From CAMDBL01 sp964498125 (lineage in GTDB: Bacteria; Pseudomonadota; Alphaproteobacteria; Rhizobiales; Hyphomicrobiaceae), in assembly GCA_964498125.1 (NCBI GenBank), contig CAZCGE010000072.1:1-56513 (forward strand): a stretch of 56,513 nt of DNA. The letters are read 5' to 3'. Numbering within the stretch: position 1 is the first letter of the stretch; each line of letters starts with the position of its first letter. A program made the position numbers and the translations under genes. This document shows positions 7,919-16,015 of this stretch, piece after piece. The notes below the pieces were generated by a model. That model worked only from the letters and a program-made list of their open reading frames with translations, did not search any database and had not been told where the DNA came from.

Positions 7919-9370
7919 ATGGTGAACCAGCTCTACTATGGCGACAATCTCGAGGTGCTGCGCGACAGCCTCGAGGAAGAGAGCGTCGACCTCATCTATC
8001 TCGACCCGCCATTCAATTCGAACGCGACCTACAACGTGCTGTTCCGAGCGCCGTCGGGCGAGCACTCGGCGGCGCAGATCGAGGCATTCGGGGACACCTG
8101 GCACTGGAACGAGGCGGCTGAGCAGGCCTATTGGGAGGTGTTGAAAGGCTCCAACACCAGTGCCGCCAAGATGCTCGAGGCCATGCGCGGCTTCCTCGGC
8201 GAGAACGACATGATGGCCTATCTCGCCATGATGGCGGTACGGTTGATCGAGCTGCATCGCGTGCTGAAGCCGACCGGGAGCCTCTATCTGCACTGCGACC
8301 CGACCGCGAGCCATTATTTGAAGATTTTGCTGGATGCAGTGTTTGGAAAGCGCAACTACCAAAATGAAATCGTGTGGAGCTATAGGCGTTGGCCGACTAA
8401 GGCCAATAGATTTCAACGGATGCACGATATATTGTTTTTCTACTCCAAGATGGAGCAGCCAGCCACATTCAATGTTTTAATGCAGCCACCGACTGAAAGT
8501 TCGCAAAAGCGTTGGAAGGGCGCCAAACAAAAGGTTACGTTCGACGAGGCAGGGAATAGAAACCCGACTCAAGAGGTTGAGAATGAAGAGTCCGCTGTCG
8601 CGATGAACGCGGTTTGGAATATTCCGATCATTGCACCGATGTCTAAAGAACGCCTTGGTTATCCAACTCAAAAACCTCTTGCTTTGTTGGAACGCGTCCT
8701 GATGGCGTCGTCCAATGAGGGCGACTTGGTGCTCGATCCCTTCTGCGGCTGCGGCACGACCGTCCACGCCGCCGAAAAGCTGAAACGGCAGTGGATCGGC
8801 ATCGACATCACACATCTCGCTATAGCGCTTGTCGATCGTCGCCTGCGCGAAGCATTTCCGAAAATCCGATTCGAAACCCACGGCGTTCCCAAGGACCTCG
8901 ACGGCGCCCGCGCACTGGCCGAGAAGAACAAGTTCGAGTTCGAGCGGTGGGTCGTCTCACTCATTCCTGATGCCCAGCCTTACAAGAGCAAGGGCGGTGC
9001 CGATGCCGGCATCGACGGCATCATTTATTTGAGGCTTGGAAAAAAGGAGAGTGCGCGGGCCATCATCTCGGTGAAGGGCGGCAAGAACATCAATGTCGGC
9101 ATGGTGCGAGACCTCAAAGGCACCATCGAGCGCGAGAAGGCGGCGATCGGCATCTTTCTGACGCTCACGGAGCCGACCCAACCCATGCTGACCGAGGCGG
9201 CTGCCAGCGGCTTCTTCAAGCACGAAGGCAAGCAGTATCCGCGCCTGCAAATCCTGACCATCGAGGCGTTGCTCGAAGGCCAGCGCCCGCGTGCGCCGCT
9301 GATCGATTCCTCGGTGTTCAAGAAGGCATCGCGTGAGGACCCGGACAACCAAACGGAGCTGGACCTTTGA
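7919..9370 (+). CDS. DNA methyltransferase fused to a restriction-endonuclease-like domain
   Basis: 483 residues; GGAAGGGG precedes the ATG. Motif order is beta-class: DLIYLDPPFNSN (motif IV, about residue 30), a variable middle, then LVLDPFCGCGTTVHAAE (motif I, about residue 275) and WIGIDITHLAIALVDRRL. DPPF suggests N6-adenine methylation. From about residue 340 a second domain follows: GGADAGIDGIIYLR, then ARAIISVKGGKN, resembling the PD-(D/E)XK core of Mrr-type nucleases but with Ser where Glu/Gln normally precedes x-Lys. The middle (about 8335-8715, the target-recognition region) is about 45% GC against about 62% on either side. No separate restriction gene is adjacent, so the protein could be a self-contained modification/restriction enzyme or an orphan methylase. 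Confidence 0.88.
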   Translation: MVNQLYYGDNLEVLRDSLEEESVDLIYLDPPFNSNATYNVLFRAPSGEHSAAQIEAFGDTWHWNEAAEQAYWEVLKGSNTSAAKMLEAMRGFLGENDMMAYLAMMAVRLIELHRVLKPTGSLYLHCDPTASHYLKILLDAVFGKRNYQNEIVWSYRRWPTKANRFQRMHDILFFYSKMEQPATFNVLMQPPTESSQKRWKGAKQKVTFDEAGNRNPTQEVENEESAVAMNAVWNIPIIAPMSKERLGYPTQKPLALLERVLMASSNEGDLVLDPFCGCGTTVHAAEKLKRQWIGIDITHLAIALVDRRLREAFPKIRFETHGVPKDLDGARALAEKNKFEFERWVVSLIPDAQPYKSKGGADAGIDGIIYLRLGKKESARAIISVKGGKNINVGMVRDLKGTIEREKAAIGIFLTLTEPTQPMLTEAAASGFFKHEGKQYPRLQILTIEALLEGQRPRAPLIDSSVFKKASREDPDNQTELDL

Positions 9371-9553
9371 GGTTGGCCGGATGCTCCTACTGCCTCATCC
9401 CGCGCCCTCGACGATCCGACTCGTGGTGAGCCTGTCACGCGGCGTGGTTGCCTCCGCCCCATGCGGTCCATGGGATGCACACAACTGATCCCAAACAACA
9501 ACCAGCCTACAGATCGACTTTAACGGCCACACCGCTTCGCGGCGGCGAAGGCC

Positions 9554-10378
9554 CTATTCGCCCTCGTACTTGCCGCTGATCGCATCGACGTAGCGTTTGA
9601 CCGACGCCCCCAGCACCGGCTTGGCGTTCTTTTCGATGACGCGGTCGAAATAGTGGCCGTAGATGCGCTCGAACGGGAACGGCTCCAATGCGGCGCCGAT
9701 GCCCTGGACAATCTTGGCTGACAACGGAATGAAGTTCGGATAGCTGCGCATGAAGGTGAGGAATTTGCGGTCCGTCGCAACGGTCAGGATATCGCCGGCG
9801 CAGACGACGCCGCGGCCCTCGGCACCATTGGCCCAGTGCAGCACGGTGCCGCCGGGGAAGTGGCCGCCGCAGCGCACCAGCGTCACGTCCGGCAGCAGGT
9901 TCAGCGTCTCGCCCTCCCACAGCTTGATCGCCGGGTCGGGCTGCATGATCCAGGCCTTGTCGCGCGCATGCAGGTGGATCGGCACGCCACCGAAGGCGCG
10001 GCTCCACGCCCCCATCGTCGTGTAGAAATGCGGGTGCGAGATGGCGATCGCCTGCAATCCGCCGAGGGCCTTGATCAGTGTGATCGTGGCGTCGTCGAGC
10101 AGTGAGATGCAGTCCCATAGGATGTTGCCGTTGGGCGTGCAAACCAGGATGGCCCGCTGGCCAATGGCGAAGGCGGGCTCCGTGCCGATGCCGATGATAC
10201 CGGGCTCATACTCGCGGAAGCTGTTGCGGCGGTTGACGGCGAGGGCGGCCTGCGTGGTCCAGCTCTGGCCGGCAGGGGGCACGTACTGGCGCTCCTCCTC
10301 ACAGATGATGCACTGCGCCGGCGCCTTGTCGCCCGGTGGATACTCGGTGCCGCAGGCGGTGCAGATGGAAGCTGGCAT
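9554..10378 (-). CDS. MBL-fold hydrolase-like protein with N-terminal zinc ribbon
   Basis: 274 residues; GGAG lies 8 bases before the ATG. The N-terminus CTACGTEYPPG...CIIC is a CxxC-CxxC zinc knuckle. The rest follows the metallo-beta-lactamase layout: GIGTEPAFAIGQRAILV strands, then AISHPHFYTTM where the HxHxDH motif should be, GGHFPGGTVLHW (third His), and CAGDILTVATDRKF (bridging Asp). The first motif keeps only part of the metal-binding set, so the metal site is altered or the activity differs. It may share a transcript with no other gene, although the Bug receptor lies upstream on the same strand with two palindromes between. Confidence 0.75.
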   Translation of the reverse strand: MPASICTACGTEYPPGDKAPAQCIICEEERQYVPPAGQSWTTQAALAVNRRNSFREYEPGIIGIGTEPAFAIGQRAILVCTPNGNILWDCISLLDDATITLIKALGGLQAIAISHPHFYTTMGAWSRAFGGVPIHLHARDKAWIMQPDPAIKLWEGETLNLLPDVTLVRCGGHFPGGTVLHWANGAEGRGVVCAGDILTVATDRKFLTFMRSYPNFIPLSAKIVQGIGAALEPFPFERIYGHYFDRVIEKNAKPVLGASVKRYVDAISGKYEGE

Positions 10379-10398
10379 GCGGGGGCTCCGGGATGGTT

Positions 10399-10422
10399 GT
10401 GCCTGACATTCCTGTCAGACAC
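10399..10422. repeat. Short palindrome GTGCCTGACA/TGTCAGACAC
   Basis: Arms 10399-10408 and 10413-10422 with one mismatch and a 4-base loop. It lies between the MBL-fold gene and the Bug receptor and resembles the palindrome at 11523-11547. No T-tract follows on either strand. Confidence 0.6.
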
Positions 10423-10444
10423 CTTTGCTCCGACTACGTGACGC

Positions 10445-10467
10445 TGTCCGACGCAAAACGTCGGACA
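10445..10467 (-). repeat. Perfect 9-bp palindrome TGTCCGACG/CGTCGGACA after the Bug receptor
   Basis: Arms 10445-10453 and 10459-10467, 5-base loop. It begins 8 bases beyond the stop of the minus-strand Bug receptor and could act as a 3'-end stabilising hairpin or a terminator without a U-tract. Confidence 0.55.
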
Positions 10468-10475
10468 CCGCCCGA

Positions 10476-11486
10476 TCACTTCTGCTCGGCGGCCACGATC
10501 TTCTTGATGATGGTCTCGAGCCGCTGGGTGTCCTGGTCCCACCAGGTGCGGAAATCCGCTGCGTTCTGATGGGCGAGAGGCGTGCCGGACTTGGCGAACA
10601 TCGCCTTGACCGCCGGATCCGCGGCGGCTTTCGTCACCGCGACATCGAGCGCGCGCTTGATCTCGGCCGGCACGCCTGCCGGTGTGAACATGGCGGACCA
10701 GACCGAGTATTCCATGTCGACGCCGAGCTCCTTCATGGTCGGAACGTCGGGGAACTCCGGCACGCGGGTCGGGTTCGCTGCGGCGAGGACCTTGAACGCG
10801 CCCGAGGCAACATGCTGTACGCCAAGCCCCGGAACCGAGAAGAAGATATGCCCGCCGCCGCTCAGCAGCATGGTGATGGCAGGGGCCCCGCCAGTGGTCG
10901 GCAGATGCCGGAACTTGGTGCCGGTCGCCTGCATCAGCATCTCCATGGGCAGATGCGTCGGACCGTAGGGGCCGGTCGAGATATAGATGATCTCGTTCGG
11001 CCGCTTCCGGGCGTCGGCGATCAACTCGGCGTAGGTGTTCCAGGGCGCCGACTTCTGCACGAAGATCACGCACGGGTCGGAGGAGAGGCGCGCGATCGGC
11101 GCGAACTGTTCGCGCGTGTACATAGGTGGCTTGCCCTGCGCGGCGGCGATGGCGGGCAGCGTCGACATGCCGATCAGCGTCACCATGATGGTGTAGCCGT
11201 CGGGCGCAGCCCCTGCTGCGAACTGGGCGCCGATGCCGCCAGTGGCGCCGGCCTTGTTCAGGATGACGAACGACTGGTTGAACTCCTTCTCGAGCGAGGG
11301 CGTGATCAGGCGGGCGACCAGATCCGCGATCCCGCCGGGCGGGTAGGGGACAACGACGGTGACCTGCCGCGACGGCCACTTGTCCTGGGCCAGGGCCGGG
11401 GCGCAGACCGGCCAGGCCACGGCCAGGGCGGCAATGCCGAGCAGCGCACGCCAGGCGCAGCCGCCCGTGGAATTCCGAAGTCGCAT
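10476..11486 (-). CDS. Tripartite tricarboxylate transporter substrate-binding (Bug) protein
   Basis: 336 residues from the ATG at 11486, preceded by GGGAGGATAAC, a strong ribosome binding site. A signal peptide covers about residues 1-33 (hydrophobic ALLGIAALAVAWPVC, cleavage after APALA). Mature protein starts QDKWPSRQVTVVVPYPPGG, the Bug ligand-loop signature, followed by ATGGIGAQFAAGAAPDGYT. Bug receptors capture carboxylates in the periplasm for TctAB permeases. No tctAB genes are adjacent, so this is an orphan receptor. An SDR dehydrogenase lies 62 bases upstream on the same strand, suggesting linked catabolism. Confidence 0.93.
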   Translation of the reverse strand: MRLRNSTGGCAWRALLGIAALAVAWPVCAPALAQDKWPSRQVTVVVPYPPGGIADLVARLITPSLEKEFNQSFVILNKAGATGGIGAQFAAGAAPDGYTIMVTLIGMSTLPAIAAAQGKPPMYTREQFAPIARLSSDPCVIFVQKSAPWNTYAELIADARKRPNEIIYISTGPYGPTHLPMEMLMQATGTKFRHLPTTGGAPAITMLLSGGGHIFFSVPGLGVQHVASGAFKVLAAANPTRVPEFPDVPTMKELGVDMEYSVWSAMFTPAGVPAEIKRALDVAVTKAAADPAVKAMFAKSGTPLAHQNAADFRTWWDQDTQRLETIIKKIVAAEQK

Positions 11487-11522
11487 GTTATCCTCCCTGT
11501 CGTTTTTCGTTGCTGTCGATCC

Positions 11523-11547
11523 GGTGTCTGACATCCCGCCAGACACC
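11523..11547 (-). repeat. Palindrome GGTGTCTG/CAGACACC after the SDR gene
   Basis: Perfect 8-bp arms 11523-11530 and 11540-11547. It ends one base before the stop codon of the SDR gene on the minus strand, so it is the first thing transcribed after that gene. It is the same family as the palindrome at 10399-10422. Confidence 0.55.
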
Positions 11548-11548
11548 A

Positions 11549-12304
11549 TTATAACGCGAACCCGCCGTCGACGATGAAGATCTGCCCGGTGGTGAAAGCC
11601 GCCTCGTCGGAAGCGAGATAGACCGCCATCATGGCGATTTCTTCCGCCGTGCCGAGCCGGCCCATCGGCTGGCGGTCGACGAAGGCCTGGCGCACCTCGG
11701 GCTCGGGCTTGCCCTGCTGTTTGGCCAGCGTGGCGATGCGGTCGTCGAGCGAGGGCGACTGCACCGTTCCCGGGCATATGGCGTTGCAGCGGATGCCCTG
11801 CTTCATGAAGTCGGCCGCCACCGCTTTCGACAGGCCGATGACGGCGGCCTTGGTGGCGCCGTAGGCGTAACGGTAGGGCAGGCCACGCACGGAGCTGGCG
11901 CCCGAGGCGATATTGACGATCGCTCCCTGGCCCTTGGTCAGCATGCCCGGCAGAAAGGCCTGGATCGTCCTGTGCATCGACTTGACGTTGAGGTCGAAGG
12001 ACAGGTCCCAGGCCTCCTCGGCGGTGTCGAGCACGGTGCCGTGGTGCACGTAGCCCGCCGCATTGAACAGGATGTCGACCGGGCCGACGCGCTTTGCCAC
12101 GTCCTGCACCGATTTGGTATTGCGCACGTCGAGAATGTGCGTCTCGGCGATACCGGCTTCACTGAGGCCCTTGAGCTTGCCCATGTCGATGTCGGAGGCG
12201 ATCACCCTCGCCCCTTCGCGCGCGAATGCAATCGCCGTGGCGCGGCCGATGCCGGCGCCAGATGCGGTGCAGAACGCCGTCTTGCCTGCGAGCCGATTGG
12301 TCAT
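11549..12304 (-). CDS. SDR-family NAD(P)-dependent dehydrogenase
   Basis: 251 residues. TASGAGIGRATAIAF is the Rossmann TGxxxGIG motif, DVRN binds the adenine ring, FNAAGYVHHG is the NNAG-like strand, and IASGASS...YRYAYGATKAA gives the Ser-Tyr-Lys triad (YxxxK). CPGTVQSPSLDDR and the C-terminal DEAAFTTGQIFIVDGG are classical-SDR features. The set resembles the DHRS6/2-keto-3-deoxy-L-fuconate dehydrogenase branch, which acts on small hydroxy acids; the substrate is inferred only. It precedes the Bug receptor on the same strand. Confidence 0.9.
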   Translation of the reverse strand: MTNRLAGKTAFCTASGAGIGRATAIAFAREGARVIASDIDMGKLKGLSEAGIAETHILDVRNTKSVQDVAKRVGPVDILFNAAGYVHHGTVLDTAEEAWDLSFDLNVKSMHRTIQAFLPGMLTKGQGAIVNIASGASSVRGLPYRYAYGATKAAVIGLSKAVAADFMKQGIRCNAICPGTVQSPSLDDRIATLAKQQGKPEPEVRQAFVDRQPMGRLGTAEEIAMMAVYLASDEAAFTTGQIFIVDGGFAL

Positions 12305-12381
12305 GACATTGGGTTCCTCGGGAGGCTGCGGTTGAAGTCAGGTCATATGGCCAATTCGATCCGCCAACTCTGGCTTTGCCA

Positions 12382-12676
12382 TCAAAACACCTCGACGAGA
12401 TCGTCCCGGATTCGCGTCGCGAATTTTGGCGGCAGTGAGCGGCGCAGCACGATTTGACTGGGGATGCCGACGGTGTCCTCGATCAGCAGGCCGACGCCCG
12501 AAAGGTCGAGCAGCGAGAAGCGCTGTCCTGGTACCGTCTCGATGATCACGTCGAGGTCGCTGTCTGCCGTGGCATCGCCGCGCGCGCGACCCGAACAGCG
12601 CAAGATGCGCCACGCCCTGCAGCTTGAGGGCGGGTTCCTGGGCCTTGATGGCTTCTATGATCTCTTGGCGGCTCAT
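12382..12676 (-). pseudogene. Frameshifted MNT-domain nucleotidyltransferase (MntA-type antitoxin)
   Basis: The first frame starts MSRQEIIEAIKAQEP and reads HLALFGSRAR before losing sense. The other minus frame continues exactly there with RGDATADSDLDVIIET and runs to EVF and a TGA at 12382. Together they make a normal MNT domain of about 98 residues with the GSxARGD...DSDLD motif. The break lies in a (CG)5 run at 12579-12588; restoring one CG unit (2 bases) would repair it. A 14-codon frame overlapping the stop (TGATG, MAKPELADRIGHM) may be the stub of the usual HepT partner, which is otherwise missing. Could be a sequencing error in the CG run. Confidence 0.8.
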
Positions 12677-12769
12677 GGCGCAACTTCAGTGAAAGCTCAA
12701 GCACGACACTCTAGCACAACTGGTGACTGTCTTGGTTGCAGAACACGCTTTTGCCTGCCCGTCGTCCAG

Positions 12770-13603
12770 TCATGATATCTCCAACTTGCCGAACGTGCCG
12801 TTGAGTTCGGCCGAAGACGCCGACGTCGCATCGTAGGTGAATGTACCCTGCCCCTTGATCTCCCGCGCGGCCCTGAGGAAGCCGCCGAGTGCCGCGCGGG
12901 CCAAGGCCCCGCCCACGCTGACGCGCTTGACGCCGGCATCGGCCAGCTCGGCGAGCGTCAGGTTCGGGTTCCAGCGGCCCATGACGACGTTGACGGGCTT
13001 GCCGACGGACGATGTCACGGCGCGGATGTCGGCGAGGTTGGCGAGGCCCGGCGCATACAGCACGTCGGCGCCCGCGGCCTCGAAGGCCTGCAGCCGGCGG
13101 ATGATCTCGGAGAGGTCCATCTGTCCGTGTAGCAGGCCCTCGGCGCGCGCGGTGATCAGCATTGGCACGCGCACCGCCTGATTGGCGTCCACGCCGGCGC
13201 GCACACGATCGACGGCCAGCGCGAAATCGTAGATGGGTGCTGCCTTGTCGCCGGTCGCATCCTCGATCGAGGCGCCGGCGAGCCCAGTCGCCGCCGCCAG
13301 CCGGATGGTCTCGGCCACACCTTCGGGCGCATCGGCGAAGCATTTCTCCAGGTCGGCGTTGACCGGCAGGTCGGTTGCCGCCGCGATCTCGCGGCAGTGC
13401 GCCAGCACCTCGTCGCGGCCGATCGAACCGTCCGCCCGGCCCCGGCTCCAGGCATGGCCCGCGCTGGTGGTCGCCAGAGCCTCGAAGCCGAGGGAGGCCA
13501 GCAGGCGAGCGGAACCGATATCCCAAGGGTTGGGAATGACGAACGCCCCGGGGCGTGCGTGCAGTGCGCGGAACGTGGCAACGCGCTCAACTGGAGTTGG
13601 CAT
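12770..13603 (-). CDS. Isocitrate lyase / phosphoenolpyruvate mutase family protein
   Basis: 277 residues. The TIM-barrel signatures FVIPNPWDIGSARLLASLGF and LPVNADLEKCFADAPEGV, then GASIEDATGD, are those of the ICL/PEP-mutase superfamily; the acidic residues bind Mg2+. ITARAEGLL is the next strand. The Cys of true isocitrate lyase (KKCGH) is absent, so a C-C or P-C lyase acting on a small 2-oxo or hydroxy acid is likelier. It is divergent from the NitT-type receptor at 13770. Confidence 0.88.
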   Translation of the reverse strand: MPTPVERVATFRALHARPGAFVIPNPWDIGSARLLASLGFEALATTSAGHAWSRGRADGSIGRDEVLAHCREIAAATDLPVNADLEKCFADAPEGVAETIRLAAATGLAGASIEDATGDKAAPIYDFALAVDRVRAGVDANQAVRVPMLITARAEGLLHGQMDLSEIIRRLQAFEAAGADVLYAPGLANLADIRAVTSSVGKPVNVVMGRWNPNLTLAELADAGVKRVSVGGALARAALGGFLRAAREIKGQGTFTYDATSASSAELNGTFGKLEIS

Positions 13604-13769
13604 GGCGCAATCCTGAAGTCATCCTTGCGGCCCAGCATAGCCGAAGGACGGCCCTCGAGCACCCGCCGCATTCGGGCTCCGCCAGCAGGGTTGCAAAGTC
13701 CGCGCGGCCTGTCCATGGTTGGTCGTGACGCGCACGCCTCGACCAGACGCGCCAAAACGGGAGAGTAAC

Positions 13770-14762
13770 ATGTCTGCTCAGTGGGATAAGACGTCTTGGC
13801 TACGCCGCGGTGTGCTTGCGGCCTGCGTGCTGGCGGCAGGGCTCTGTGCCAGCCTGCCGTCCACACGGGCGCAAGCGCAGGACCTGGTCCGCATTGCGCT
13901 GCCGACCAAGACCTACTACCCGACCATCGTCACCGAGACGGCGCTGCGTCAGGGGCTGTTCGCCAAGGAGGGCATCAAGGCAGAGCTGACCGTCTACCGC
14001 GGCGGCGCCGAGGCCTTCGAGGCCGTCGCTGCCGGCGCCGCCGACATCTCGCTGGGCTCGGCCGCCATCATCGCCGCCGGTCGCAAGAAGGGCGTGATGA
14101 CCAAGGGCTTCGCCAATGCCGCGCTCGGCTATTACGGCTGGTACCTGATGGTGAAAGCCGACTCCAAGATCACAAACGTCAAGGATCTGGAAGGCAAGAA
14201 GGTTGGCATCACCTCGGCCGGCTCGGGTTCCGATCTGCTGGCGCAGTGGACCATGGCGGATAAGAAGGTCAACTTCACCCGCGTGCCGCTGGGCGGCGGT
14301 GGGCTGGTGCCGAACCTGCTGTCGGGCAACGTCGAGGCGGTGGTGCTCTACTCGCCACTGACGTTCCGCGTTATGCACGAAAAGACGGCGAGGCACCTGA
14401 TCGACTTCGGCGCCGAGGTACCGCCACACGCCACCGGCATCTGGCTCGCCACCGACAAGATGATTACGGAGAAACCGGAGCTGCTGCAGAGGGTGACCAA
14501 CGCCGTGCTCGGCGCCCTGCAATCGCTGCGCTCCGATCGCGCGGCGGCGATCAAGCTGATCGCCGAGATCGACGAGATCGCGCCGGAGATCGCCGAGGCC
14601 GAGCTCGACGGCAATCTGTTGAAACTGTCGACCACCGGCGAATTGAGACCGGAGTGGGTCGAGAAGGCGATGGAGATGGCCAAGCTGATCGGCATGACCA
14701 ACCTCGCCGACTCCAAGGACGTCTACATCACCAGCATCAGGGGCGTGCCGACGCAGAAGTGA
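13770..14762 (+). CDS. NitT/TauT-type ABC transporter substrate-binding protein
   Basis: 330 residues from ATG 13770, with GGGAGAG 5 bases upstream. Signal peptide about residues 1-36 (VLAACVLAAGLCASL, cleavage near AQAQ). Mature part: VRIALPTKTYYPTIVTETALRQGLFAKEGI and EAFEAVAAGAADISLGSAAI are typical of periplasmic proteins of the nitrate/sulfonate/thiamine-precursor type. VKDLEGKKVGITSAGSGSD is the hinge strand. The ligand is not readable. Permease and ATPase genes do not follow; the ABC pair at the right edge of the window is 40 kb away. Confidence 0.9.
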   Translation: MSAQWDKTSWLRRGVLAACVLAAGLCASLPSTRAQAQDLVRIALPTKTYYPTIVTETALRQGLFAKEGIKAELTVYRGGAEAFEAVAAGAADISLGSAAIIAAGRKKGVMTKGFANAALGYYGWYLMVKADSKITNVKDLEGKKVGITSAGSGSDLLAQWTMADKKVNFTRVPLGGGGLVPNLLSGNVEAVVLYSPLTFRVMHEKTARHLIDFGAEVPPHATGIWLATDKMITEKPELLQRVTNAVLGALQSLRSDRAAAIKLIAEIDEIAPEIAEAELDGNLLKLSTTGELRPEWVEKAMEMAKLIGMTNLADSKDVYITSIRGVPTQK

Positions 14763-14935
14763 TGTTGGCTGCCGCGGCAGTGGCGCGCAATAGAGGGGCG
14801 GCTTGCCGCCTCGGCCGGCGCGTCCCTGCCGCACGCGGCTGTGCGCTAAGGAAACTGCGAAAATTAGTCCTGACAAGAACCAGCGGAACGAGCACGACGA
14901 CCACAAACCACTTCGTCATCGCGGGCAACGGCAGC

Positions 14936-15178
14936 TCACACTTCCGGCGGCACCATCGCGAGCTTGAACTTCAGTCGCCCGCCGCACTCCTGACACGCAA
15001 TCGGAAGGATCTCGGGAACGAGCCACTCGGCGCCGAAGCCCTCGATCAATCCGTCGATACTGAATACATAGAACTGTCGGCACCCCTGCGACTCGCAATA
15101 GCCTTCGAGGGCCATGTTGCGCGCCTTGATGGCAGCCAAGGTCCACGTGGTCACCCGCTGTTCGTCTTCATCCGACAT
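14936..15178 (-). CDS. Small protein with paired-cysteine zinc-ribbon pattern
   Basis: 80 residues, unrecognised. It has CESQGC near residue 28 and CQECGG near residue 62, a plausible four-Cys zinc site, with hydrophobic LPI and FYVFSIDGL strands between. Acidic N-terminus (MSDEDEQRV). It looks like a conserved alphaproteobacterial hypothetical. It stands alone between a receptor gene and a TetR gene. Confidence 0.6.
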   Translation of the reverse strand: MSDEDEQRVTTWTLAAIKARNMALEGYCESQGCRQFYVFSIDGLIEGFGAEWLVPEILPIACQECGGRLKFKLAMVPPEV

Positions 15179-15334
15179 AAGGACATCCCACGACCATCGA
15201 TCGGCCGCTCAGCTAACCATCAGAGTCCGCGAAACTGATTATTGTAGACCTTCACGACATGCGGCGGCATCGATATCGTGCGAGTGACCACGCTGGCATG
15301 ATTGAACGCTGCACGACAGGAGACCGGACTGGTC

Positions 15335-15955
15335 ATGGGACGCCGATCCGCGCATACGGGGCATCAGTTGCATGAGCTGATCCTCGATGCCGCCGAAGCC
15401 TTGATCGAGGCTGGCGGACTGGCCGGCCTGTCGGCACGGGAAATCGCCAAGCGCATCGGTTACTCACCTGGCACGATCTACAATGTCTTCGAAAATCTCG
15501 ACGACGTGATCGTGCATGTGGAAGCCCGGCTGCTCGATGCGCTTGCAGGCCGCCTGAGTGATCTGATCCCCAGCAGCGACCCCGACCGGCGGGTGCATGA
15601 GCTGGCCCGCGCCTATCTGCGGTTCACGCATGACCATCCCAGGCTTTGGAACCTGCTGTTCGAGCACCGCCTGCCGGCGGGAGTGGAGATGCCGGAATGG
15701 TATCAGGAGAAACTCGAAGGTCTCATGGGCCGCGTCGAGGAAGCCTTGACGCCGCTGTTGCCGAGCGCTGAACAGGCGACCGTCGCGCGGGCCGCTCGCG
15801 TGCTATGGGCCAGCGTGCATGGCATTACGTCATTGTCGACGGCCGACAAGCTGTCGACCGTCACGACCGAGTCCGCCAACGCCCTGGTCGACGACCTTGT
15901 CACCACGTTTCTCGCCGGTCTCAAATCGCAACAGCCCGTCGCTGCCAGCCTATAG
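15335..15955 (+). CDS. TetR-family transcriptional regulator
   Basis: 206 residues from ATG 15335 (AGGAGA upstream; a TTG at 15302 is also in frame). The helix-turn-helix is LILDAAEALIEAGGLAGLSAREIAKRIGYSPGTIYNVFENLDDVI, about residues 13-57. The C-terminal part (LRFTHDHPRLWNLLFEHRLP...) is the ligand-binding type seen in AcrR-like repressors. The target is unknown; the nearest divergent gene is the small zinc-ribbon protein. Confidence 0.9.
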   Translation: MGRRSAHTGHQLHELILDAAEALIEAGGLAGLSAREIAKRIGYSPGTIYNVFENLDDVIVHVEARLLDALAGRLSDLIPSSDPDRRVHELARAYLRFTHDHPRLWNLLFEHRLPAGVEMPEWYQEKLEGLMGRVEEALTPLLPSAEQATVARAARVLWASVHGITSLSTADKLSTVTTESANALVDDLVTTFLAGLKSQQPVAASL

Positions 15956-16015
15956 AGCCCAGGGCCGTGGACGGCGTGCCGGCAATCGCCACGGGGCACA
16001 CGGCGGCACGATCGT

